This document shows, piece after piece, positions 56,160-62,998 of a stretch of 62,998 bases of DNA (positions are counted from its first letter, which is position 1; every line of letters begins with the position of its first letter). The notes under the pieces were generated by a model, which ran no database searches, was not told the origin of the DNA, and saw only the letters and a list, made by a program, of their open reading frames with translations. The position numbers were made by a program, and so were the translations under genes. The stretch lies in the NCBI GenBank assembly GCA_017634475.1, contig JAGBNH010000073.1, forward strand, positions 1-62,998, written 5' to 3'. Source of the stretch: Eubacterium sp. (GTDB taxonomy: Bacteria > Bacillota > Clostridia > Lachnospirales > Lachnospiraceae).

Positions 56160-58265
56160 TTAAATTTCCCGATTTAATGCCTCCGTTCCCGGAAGGACAA
56201 AACGCCCGTCCCGGATGAGCTCCTTCTCCCGTCCGTCCGGATATACCGCAGCGATCCTTCCGATCTCCCGATAGGGGATGGTAATGTCCGTATGACAGTT
56301 GAAATACGCCTTCTCCGGTGCCGTATCCCGCAGCAGGGAGAAATCATTCTCCCGGGAAATGATCTCCTTTCCGTCCGGATTAAACACTGCCGTATCTTCG
56401 GAATGACTGTAGCATGTGTCTCCCAGGGCAAAATGCGGTCCGGTCTTCTCCACGATCAGGATCGGAAGCTTCCCCAGGATGTCGTATTTCTTCGCCATGA
56501 AATAGGCCGGCATGTTGGTGCCGATGGCGAATTCCCCAATGGGAAGGGTCTCATGATTGAACAGGATATTCTCCCGGATATAGGCCCTTCCGGCTTCCTC
56601 ATCCGCATAGTTGCCGCAGCTGTAGGAGGAAACCATACCGTCCTTGAAAACGATCTCCAGATCCTTGAAATAATACCCGTTCAGATAGACGCCGCTCACA
56701 TGCAGGGTCCCTTCCGTACCGGAAAGAACCGGGGAAGTGAAGACCTCTCCCAGGGGGATATTCACATCCGCCACACAGTTTTCATACTGGGTCTGTCCGG
56801 CAGGATCGGCGAGTTTACGCATTTTCACCCGCATTCTTGTCCGATTCTCCCCGCAGCCCTCCACCAGGATATGATCCGCGGGATCCATGGCGTCGATGAG
56901 CTTCTGCTGCAGCGGGATATACTCTTCATTCTTCAGTGTATTGATCCGTACCGTATCCCGGAAGATCTCCCGGAAATCCGGTCCGATCTCGGGTGACGGC
57001 CAGGCAATGATGGAGAAGCTGTAGCTTTCTCCCGGAAGAAATTCCTGCAGGAGCATGGCTGACCTGGCGTAAAGCGTGGTGGAAAGCTCCTGCTGCTGTT
57101 CGGACAGGGTGATGACCCCTTCCTTCTTGGCCGGCATGAAGGTTTCCTCTCCAAAGGACTCAACCACTGCCGGACCGGCATATCCGGTGAAAACATCCGC
57201 ATTTTCCTGCAGCAGCTCCTCATAAGCCTTCCTCAGGGCGGAGAGCTTCCTGTCCACATACTGCGGATCCAGGAAAAGCGCCTCATCCATCCGGTGATCA
57301 TAGATAAACTGACGGGATGCGGGTGTGCCCGTGATCCCCTTTCTCACTGTTCCCCGGAGGTTTACCCTGCTTCCGGGAACCCGGGTAAGTATGGGTTTAA
57401 GGCCGATCTCTTCGAAGCGCCGGATCACCCTTCGGATCATCCGTTCCTGCCCGAGGATATAGCGAATCCCCACAGTGGTCTTCCCCGCGAAGGGCACCCG
57501 CATGGTGTCAAAGCCTCTGCGATAGCCGTCCACAAAGGTAGCGGCCATGGCATCGATCTCCTCTTCAGAAAGCGTGTTCAGGAAGGCTGCCATTTCCAGC
57601 TCCGTATCCGAGATATACTCTCCCAGCTTGTAGAGATATGCAGGATCCGACAGGTCCTCCTGCATCACCACCCGGTACAGGGTATTCTCCAGCGGAAGAA
57701 AGGAATTTCTGGCGCCGATCCGGACGATCTCCTCCAGATAATCTGTCACATGGAAGCGCACTGCTTCCTCCAGGCTCTGCACTGCAGGAGCATCCTCATC
57801 CCCAAAGCGTCCGTAGATCTCCAGAAAGAGCTCCGTCAGGGTAACGATCATAAAGAGCTGCCCGTCGAAGATATATCCCGGCAGACTGTAGATCTCCGCC
57901 AGAAGGAAGGAAAGCACCTCTCCATAGGTCCCCAGCTTCACCGCCATGTCAGGATTGGCGTAGCTTTGGGCATAAGCTCCTTCCATCAGCGGGGCGTAGA
58001 GTATCCGGTTGATCTCTTTCCATTCTTCTGTGGAAATGTCCTTCCAATCCTCTACCCCGGGGCCTTCGGGAGAAAAGAGCGAGTCTCCCAGTCTGTCTAT
58101 AACAAAAAAGCAGGAACCAAGGTAATCTGCCGCGCCTGCAAAACAGGCCCGCAGATTTCCCCTGATCTCTGCCGGTATTTTCGTCGAAAGAAACGTATCC
58201 AGTTCCGATTTGATTTCCGCTACCCTGTCCCGAGACAGGGCAAGCCGTTCACGTAAGTCACACAT
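56160..58265 (-). CDS. M29-type metallo-aminopeptidase with a large N-terminal domain
   Basis: The protein (701 residues from ATG at 58265) has in its C-terminal part the M29 (AmpS/PepS-like) aminopeptidase core. It reads ENCVADVNIPLGEVFTSPV, LPIGEFAIGTN, GPHFALGDTCYSHSED and YFNCHTDI, whose Glu, His and Asp residues match the two-metal site. Typical M29 enzymes are about 370-415 residues. The first 300 or so residues are an extra alpha-helical domain I do not recognise. It has no signal peptide, so it is cytoplasmic. ATG at 58265 follows AAAGGAA; the frame opens 12 codons earlier. Confidence 0.8.
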   Translation of the reverse strand: MCDLRERLALSRDRVAEIKSELDTFLSTKIPAEIRGNLRACFAGAADYLGSCFFVIDRLGDSLFSPEGPGVEDWKDISTEEWKEINRILYAPLMEGAYAQSYANPDMAVKLGTYGEVLSFLLAEIYSLPGYIFDGQLFMIVTLTELFLEIYGRFGDEDAPAVQSLEEAVRFHVTDYLEEIVRIGARNSFLPLENTLYRVVMQEDLSDPAYLYKLGEYISDTELEMAAFLNTLSEEEIDAMAATFVDGYRRGFDTMRVPFAGKTTVGIRYILGQERMIRRVIRRFEEIGLKPILTRVPGSRVNLRGTVRKGITGTPASRQFIYDHRMDEALFLDPQYVDRKLSALRKAYEELLQENADVFTGYAGPAVVESFGEETFMPAKKEGVITLSEQQQELSTTLYARSAMLLQEFLPGESYSFSIIAWPSPEIGPDFREIFRDTVRINTLKNEEYIPLQQKLIDAMDPADHILVEGCGENRTRMRVKMRKLADPAGQTQYENCVADVNIPLGEVFTSPVLSGTEGTLHVSGVYLNGYYFKDLEIVFKDGMVSSYSCGNYADEEAGRAYIRENILFNHETLPIGEFAIGTNMPAYFMAKKYDILGKLPILIVEKTGPHFALGDTCYSHSEDTAVFNPDGKEIISRENDFSLLRDTAPEKAYFNCHTDITIPYREIGRIAAVYPDGREKELIRDGRFVLPGTEALNREI

Positions 58266-58289
58266 ATGGTATTCCTTTTCTTGTTTTAT

Positions 58290-58318
58290 AAGATCCTTCA
58301 CTTCGTTCAGGATGACAT
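58290..58318. repeat. Single hairpin repeat copy with an A-T/G-C swapped stem
   Basis: Ends are ATCCT/AGGAT and the inner stem is AC/GT, where most copies have GC/GC. The complementary change keeps the pairing. It abuts the end of the small membrane protein gene. Confidence 0.8.
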
Positions 58319-58319
58319 T

Positions 58320-58643
58320 CTACAGAATATACAGCAGGAACAGCAGTGCCAGGGCTACCAGGGAAAGTACAACGGAAAGCCACTTGGCGTTGTTGTCGCC
58401 TTCCACCGCCCGGTAGGACAGGCCGCCGAAGATGAGGCCCGTAACTGCCATCACGCCGGCCATCAGGAGCAGGACGCCTACCTGATCCGGCAGGTCTCCG
58501 CCCATCACTGCGCCGGCTATGATGGAGCCTACAATGATGAGCAGCGAAAGGCCGGTAAAAACGAAGGATATCTTCGTATCCGCCGCGATCTGGTCATCGG
58601 CAAAACGATATTTCTTTTTTCTTCTTCCAAACCATCGCAGCAT
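58320..58643 (-). CDS. Small three-helix membrane protein of unknown function (possibly DUF6142-like)
   Basis: The 107-residue protein has a basic N-terminus (FGRRKKKYRF) and three membrane helices at about residues 25-47, 55-76 and 87-107. It resembles a Lachnospiraceae family I recall as DUF6142, unverified. It lies between the aminopeptidase and a 55-bp tandem array that separates it from pyrD. No function can be proposed. Confidence 0.65.
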   Translation of the reverse strand: MLRWFGRRKKKYRFADDQIAADTKISFVFTGLSLLIIVGSIIAGAVMGGDLPDQVGVLLLMAGVMAVTGLIFGGLSYRAVEGDNNAKWLSVVLSLVALALLFLLYIL

Positions 58644-58650
58644 GGCTCAA

Positions 58651-58925
58651 CTGACATCCTTCACGTTAATTCTCAAAGCTATTCCACACTATTCCAAGTG
58701 TCTAAAGGCATTTCCTTGTTCACTGAAATCCCAAACCACTTCGCATTTTCAATGCAATTACAGACCTTTCCGGTTCTTGCTGAGCCCCGGATCCCATCAC
58801 TTTTTATGGTATTTACAGACCTTTCCGGTTCTTGCTGAGCCCCGGATTCCATCACTTTTTATGGTATTTACAGACCTTTCCGGTTCTTGCTGAGCCCCGG
58901 ATCCCATCACTTTTTATGGTATTTA
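58651..58925. repeat. 55-bp tandem array derived from the 3' end of pyrD
   Basis: Five units of exactly 55 bases start at 58651, 58706, 58761, 58816 and 58871. The last three differ by at most a base or two. The two distal ones (58651, 58706) are strongly diverged. The unit resembles the last codons and stop of pyrD (58926-58960) plus its 3' flank, with the pyrD stop itself at the array border. Fifty-five is not a multiple of three and no frame is kept. Confidence 0.8.
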
Positions 58926-59828
58926 CAGACACTTCCGGATCTCACTGAGATCCTTGATCCCCTCGTGTTTCATGTAGTCTTCGATACCTTCAATGATCTT
59001 TGCGGTGACGAAGGGATCGTGGAAGTTTGCCGTGCCCACGGAAACCATGGTCGCACCGGCCATGATAAACTCGATGGCATCCTCCCAGCAGGAGATACCG
59101 CCCATTCCGATCACCGGAAGGTCCACTGCATGGCACACCTGATAGACCATGCGTACGGCTACAGGCTTGATTGCCGGACCGGAAAGTCCTCCGGTACGGT
59201 TTGCCAGGGCAAATGCCCTTTTCCTGATATCGATCTTCATTCCGGTAATGGTGTTGATCAGCGAAAGCGCATCCGCTCCGCCTGCTTCTGCTGCCTTGGC
59301 CATATCCACGATATTGGTGACATTCGGGGACAGCTTCATGATGATGGGCTGCTTTGCCTTCTTCTTCACCTCTTCCGTGATATGCTGCAATGCCGCAGGA
59401 TCCACGCCGAAGGCGATACCACCTTCCTTAACATTCGGACAGGAGACATTGATCTCCAGAAGATCCACGGGTTCCTCCTGCAGACGTTCCACAACGCCCA
59501 CATACTCTTCTTCGGAATGTCCGCAGACATTCACAATGATCCGGGTATCCTTCTTCTTCAGAAATTCGATATCCTTCTTCAGGAACTCTTCGATCCCCGG
59601 ATTCTGCAGACCCACGGCATTCATCATGCCTCCGTAGGTTTCCGCGATGCGGGGAGTAGGATTCCCCGCCCAGGGAGTAAGGGCCACGCCCTTGGTGGTC
59701 ACAGCGCCGAGACGCTCCACATTTACAAATTCATCATATTCCATTCCGGAACCGAAGGTGCCGGAAGCAACAGTTACCGGATTCTTCATTTCCACTCCGC
59801 AGAAGGTAACGGAAGTATCGATCTGCAT
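58923..59828 (-). CDS. pyrD: Dihydroorotate dehydrogenase B, catalytic subunit
   Basis: The 301-residue FMN enzyme oxidises dihydroorotate to orotate using the PyrK subunit and NAD+. It has the type 1B active-site Cys in INVSCPNVKEGG, plus GTFGSGMEYDEF and GMGGISCWEDAIEF. Its ATG overlaps the pyrK stop (TGATG), so the two are translationally coupled. A 17-bp near-perfect palindrome (58937-58953) lies within its last codons. Confidence 0.96.
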   Translation of the reverse strand: MQIDTSVTFCGVEMKNPVTVASGTFGSGMEYDEFVNVERLGAVTTKGVALTPWAGNPTPRIAETYGGMMNAVGLQNPGIEEFLKKDIEFLKKKDTRIIVNVCGHSEEEYVGVVERLQEEPVDLLEINVSCPNVKEGGIAFGVDPAALQHITEEVKKKAKQPIIMKLSPNVTNIVDMAKAAEAGGADALSLINTITGMKIDIRKRAFALANRTGGLSGPAIKPVAVRMVYQVCHAVDLPVIGMGGISCWEDAIEFIMAGATMVSVGTANFHDPFVTAKIIEGIEDYMKHEGIKDLSEIRKCL

Positions 59829-60610
59829 CAGAATTCCACCTCCTCTGCATAGAATACCGGACCGTCCTTGCAGACTCTCCGGGTATTTACCTTGAAATGT
59901 TCATCCACCTCTGCCGTCTTGCATACGCAGGCCAGACATGCACCGATGCCGCAGGCCATCCGTTCCTCCAGGGACAGCTGGGCCGGCAGATCGTTCTCAT
60001 ACGCATACCGCTTAATGGCCCGGAGCATGGGGGTCGGACCGCAGGCGTAGATCATATCGCCCACGATATTCTCCTCCCGTACGCAGTCCACCACATTTCC
60101 CTTCATGCCTACAGCGCCGCTGTCACTGGTGATATGCAGAGTGGCGATCTTCTTAAATTCTTCCGCCAGGAAGGCCACATCCCGGTAGCCCAGTACAACA
60201 TGCAGATGCTTCCTGGAAACGCCCTTCTCTGCAAAGGCCTTTGCCAGCTCCAGCATGGGAGGGATTCCGATACCGCCCCCCATAAGGATGGGATTCTCGG
60301 CATTCAGGGTGAAGCCGTTGCCCAGAGGCCCCATGACTCTGACGGTATCTCCGGAACGATAACCGGCGAATTCCTTCGTGCCTTCGCCCACCACGCGGTA
60401 AACCAGACGAAGGGTTCCCTTGTTCCGGTTGATCTCGCAGAGACTGATGGGACGAGGAAGCAAACGGGAGCTGTCCTTCGGATAGAGGGATACAAACTGC
60501 CCCGGAACCGCTTCTTCGGCGATCTCATGTGCCTTTAGTACCAGACTGTAAATGTCTTCGGTTATATGGCTCTGGCTTGCCACCTCGGCCGTGATCATAT
60601 GTTTCGACAT
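59828..60610 (-). CDS. pyrK: Dihydroorotate dehydrogenase B, electron transfer subunit
   Basis: The 260-residue FAD/[2Fe-2S] protein passes electrons from PyrD to NAD+. It has a ferredoxin-reductase fold with GGGIGIPPMLELAK, the family's YACGPTPMLRA, and cluster cysteines in CGIGACLACVC plus a later Cys in RRVCKDGPVF. Length is typical. It lies in the pyrCFKD cluster. Confidence 0.96.
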   Translation of the reverse strand: MSKHMITAEVASQSHITEDIYSLVLKAHEIAEEAVPGQFVSLYPKDSSRLLPRPISLCEINRNKGTLRLVYRVVGEGTKEFAGYRSGDTVRVMGPLGNGFTLNAENPILMGGGIGIPPMLELAKAFAEKGVSRKHLHVVLGYRDVAFLAEEFKKIATLHITSDSGAVGMKGNVVDCVREENIVGDMIYACGPTPMLRAIKRYAYENDLPAQLSLEERMACGIGACLACVCKTAEVDEHFKVNTRRVCKDGPVFYAEEVEF

Positions 60611-60694
60611 GAACTGATTCTCCTGATGATATCCTGCGATCCGTGAGCCCCTTCGCTCTTTGGATGGCAGGTTGTTTTACTGGACAAATGAAGC

Positions 60695-61621
60695 CTACTT
60701 CGTTCCCAGTGCGCCGCGAACATCATCCAGCATATCTATAACTGCCTGACGGGAAGCATCCGCGAAATGTTCCTCACCGAACTTCGCATATTCCGACTTG
60801 GTATGCGCCGCAATGATGCCTCTGGAGGAATTGATGATGGCACCCAATCCGTCGGGATTGAAGAAGTCCACCAGATCCGCTCCCTTTCCGCCCTGAGCGC
60901 CGTAACCCGGAACCAGGATGTAGGTCTTCGGCATCAGCTTACGAAGGATCCGTCCCTGCTCGGGATAGGTCGCACCCACAACCGCACCTACGTTGCTGTA
61001 ATCGCCGTCCATGGAGGATTTGCCCCATTCTACCACCTTCTCTGCTACCAGCTCATACAGCGGACGTCCGTCGATCTCTCTGTCCTGGAACTCGCCGGAG
61101 GAAGGATTGGAGGTCTTTACCAGAACGAAAATGCCCCGGTCATTCCTGTTGCAGATATCGATGAAGGGCTGTACGCCGTCAGAGCCCAAATACGGGTTCA
61201 CGGTGACAATATCTTCATCGAAGGGCGTAAAGATTTTTGAGCCTACGGTCACATTTCCGATATGTCCCATGGCATAGGCGCCGGAGGTGGAGCCGATATC
61301 TCCACGCTTGATATCCCCAATGACAATGAGTCCCTTAGACTTGGCATATTCCACGGTCTGGCTGAATGCCACCATTCCCGGGATACCAAACTGCTCATAC
61401 ATGGCGATCTGCGGCTTCACGGCCGGGATCAGATCGTATGTGGCGTCGATGATAGCCTTATTAAACTCAAATACTGCCTCAGCCACCGCTTCCAGGGATT
61501 CTCCATACTCCTTGAACCCTGCATGTAACAGCTTTTTCGGCAGGAATCCCAACTGGGGATCCAGGCCTACCACGATGGGTGCATTCTTCTTCTGTATCTC
61601 CTTGATCAGTTTTGAAATCAT
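60695..61621 (-). CDS. pyrF: Orotidine-5'-phosphate decarboxylase
   Basis: The 308-residue enzyme decarboxylates OMP to UMP, the last step of the pathway. It belongs to the long (type 2) PyrF subfamily, shown by the active-site IVIGDIKRGDIGSTSGAYA and the N-terminal IVVGLDPQL. Loop VPGYGAQGGKGADL binds phosphate. ATG follows GGAGAAGAA. Confidence 0.96.
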   Translation of the reverse strand: MISKLIKEIQKKNAPIVVGLDPQLGFLPKKLLHAGFKEYGESLEAVAEAVFEFNKAIIDATYDLIPAVKPQIAMYEQFGIPGMVAFSQTVEYAKSKGLIVIGDIKRGDIGSTSGAYAMGHIGNVTVGSKIFTPFDEDIVTVNPYLGSDGVQPFIDICNRNDRGIFVLVKTSNPSSGEFQDREIDGRPLYELVAEKVVEWGKSSMDGDYSNVGAVVGATYPEQGRILRKLMPKTYILVPGYGAQGGKGADLVDFFNPDGLGAIINSSRGIIAAHTKSEYAKFGEEHFADASRQAVIDMLDDVRGALGTK

Positions 61622-61713
61622 TTTCTTCTCCTGTTTAAAGCATCTTATGCTATTTCTGTTACTTTTGTTATTTCCTTACATCATTTTTCCCGGGTTCCGC
61701 CCCGGATCGCACG

Positions 61714-62998
61714 TTACTCATCATCCCGGTAAACCACCTTGCCGCCGCAGATGGTCATAGCTACTTTGCCAAGCAGTGTCTTTCCTTCAAAGGGAGTATT
61801 TCTTCCCTTGGACTTGAACTTCGCGGGATCTACAACCCACTGCTTATCCGGATCGAACAGTACCACATCCGCCAGGGCGCCCTGCCGGAAGGTCCCCCGC
61901 TCGGAATCCACGCCGATGATCTTCGCCGGATTCCAGCTCATGAGTCTTACCATATCACTGACAGAGATCAGACCCGGTCCCACAAGAGCGGTAAAGGTAA
62001 GGGCAGCACTGGTTTCCAGTCCGACGATGCCGAAGAGGGACTTGAATCCCCTGCTCTTCTCCTCTGCCGTATGGGGTGCATGATCCGTGGAGATCACATC
62101 CATGGTGCCATCCCTCAGCCCCTCGATCAGCGCCTGTACATCCTCCTCCGAACGAAGAGGCGGGTTCATCTTCCAGTTTCCCAGATCTCCCGGGATGTCC
62201 GCATCCGTCAGGGTAAAGTAATGGGGACAGGTTTCCGCAGTCACCCGGTAACCCCTTTTCTTGGCCAGACGCATCATTTCCACCGAATCCCTGGTGGAGC
62301 AATGACACAGATGAAGCCTTACGCCCTGCTCTGCAGCCATAAAGATGTCTCTGGCAACGATCACATCTTCCACTGCGTTGGTGATCCCCCGGTAGCCCAG
62401 CTCTTCCTGCTTTGCTCCGGCGTTCATCACGCCTCCGTCCACCAGATCCTTATCCTCGCAATGGGACATGACCAGTCCGTCCACAGCTGCGATCTGCTTC
62501 AGACCTTCACGATAAAGCAATGTGTTCATCACGCTCTTCCCGTCCTCCGAGAAGGCAATGGCACCGGCCTTCTTCATGGCCGGGATATCCACCAGCTCCT
62601 CATTTGCCTCACCCACGGTTATGGTGGAAAGCTGCTCCACCCGGATAGGCGCCTGGGCTGCCTTATCCAGGATATACCTCAGAGTCTCCACCGAATCCAC
62701 CGTCGGCTTCGTATTCGGCATGGCGCAGACGGTGGTCACGCCACCGGCAGCCGCTGCAGCCGCGCCGGTCAGGATATCTTCCTTCTCGGTCTGTCCGGGA
62801 TCACGGAAATGTACATGCAGGTCGATGAGTCCGGGGAACACGTACATTCCCGCTGCGTCGATCACCTGCTCCTCTGCATCACTTTCCTTTATCTTCTCGG
62901 GAGCGCATTTCCGATTGCATACCATAGCGATCCTGCCATCGCGGATCACCAGCGTTCCCGGTCCTTCGATCCCCTGTGACGGATCAACGATTATACCA
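61714..62998 (-). CDS. pyrC: Dihydroorotase (5' end outside window)
   Basis: The frame is open to the window edge, beyond the GTG at 62949; residues IIVDPSQGIEGPGTLVIRDG upstream of that GTG match the normal N-terminal strand of the family. The true start is therefore outside. The metallo-dependent hydrolase motif HVHFRDPGQTEKEDI, SHCEDKDLV, CHCSTRDSVEM and STDHAPHTAEEK give the zinc ligands of class I dihydroorotase. It cyclises carbamoyl aspartate to dihydroorotate. Confidence 0.95.
   Translation of the reverse strand, partial: GIIVDPSQGIEGPGTLVIRDGRIAMVCNRKCAPEKIKESDAEEQVIDAAGMYVFPGLIDLHVHFRDPGQTEKEDILTGAAAAAAGGVTTVCAMPNTKPTVDSVETLRYILDKAAQAPIRVEQLSTITVGEANEELVDIPAMKKAGAIAFSEDGKSVMNTLLYREGLKQIAAVDGLVMSHCEDKDLVDGGVMNAGAKQEELGYRGITNAVEDVIVARDIFMAAEQGVRLHLCHCSTRDSVEMMRLAKKRGYRVTAETCPHYFTLTDADIPGDLGNWKMNPPLRSEEDVQALIEGLRDGTMDVISTDHAPHTAEEKSRGFKSLFGIVGLETSAALTFTALVGPGLISVSDMVRLMSWNPAKIIGVDSERGTFRQGALADVVLFDPDKQWVVDPAKFKSKGRNTPFEGKTLLGKVAMTICGGKVVYRDDE

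Noticed and set aside
58519-58893. 124-codon plus-strand frame through the 55-bp array
   Set aside because: The unit length is not a multiple of three, there is no ribosome binding site, and it is antisense to the small membrane protein at one end.

Overview
The window looks like chromosomal DNA of a Gram-positive anaerobe of the Clostridia, most probably a Lachnospiraceae-type gut bacterium. This is inferred from gene content: a biotin-dependent Na+ decarboxylase operon, a T-box-controlled trp operon, CIRCE-controlled htpG, a GH94 phosphorylase, a type 1B dihydroorotate dehydrogenase with PyrK, and GGAGG-type ribosome binding sites. Almost every gene is on the minus strand. The exceptions are the partial wall-binding protein at the left edge, argH and one small ORF. 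I see no rRNA, tRNA, CRISPR, prophage or transposase gene.

Layout, left to right. 1-660: 3' end of a cell-wall-binding repeat protein. 888-4161: a decayed FAD-oxidoreductase fragment, a YhiN/HI0933-type flavoprotein carrying an in-frame tandem repeat array, a repeat-filled gap and an esterase. 4284-9882: five-gene membrane decarboxylase/transcarboxylase operon. 10039-17758: pgsA, rimO, folD, fhs, ftsK/spoIIIE. 17907-25187: GH94 phosphorylase, pnp, a hexapeptide acyltransferase, a fused aroE-aroK and rpsO. 25376-32253: copA, htpG, a small conserved protein and a transglutaminase-like protein. 32387-34057 (plus strand): argH and a 58-residue ORF. 34227-40893: FHA protein, nicotinate phosphoribosyltransferase, bipA, guaB and a small acidic membrane protein. 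40995-48243: complete trpEGDCFBA operon behind a tryptophan T-box. 48269-58643: pcrA, pspA, pdp, an EF-G-like GTPase, deoB, an M29-type aminopeptidase and a small membrane protein. 58923-62998: pyrD, pyrK, pyrF and partial pyrC.

The most striking feature is a family of short palindromic repeats scattered through the gaps. In at least a dozen copies the terminal stem covaries (ATTCT with AGAAT, ATCCT with AGGAT), and so do the inner pairs. On one strand every stem is separated by paired GA dinucleotides (potential sheared tandem G-A pairs) and is often capped by GCGAAGC. Copies occur singly, as head-to-head pairs, with long palindromic insertions in the loop, as a 97-bp tandem duplication inside the trp operon, and as a nine-unit 39-bp array inserted in frame in a flavoprotein gene. 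This resembles a REP/REPIN-like mobile hairpin family. Other unexplained structure includes a 98-bp hairpin before ftsK, a second palindromic family (near guaB and before trpE) and a 55-bp tandem array that appears to derive from the 3' end of pyrD.

Functionally the window is mostly housekeeping: pyrimidine, tryptophan, shikimate, arginine, NAD and guanine nucleotide synthesis, one-carbon metabolism, RNA turnover, DNA translocation and protein folding. Carbon and energy functions are the decarboxylase operon, GH94 and deoB/pdp. Function names come from recognising protein families by eye; no database search was run.
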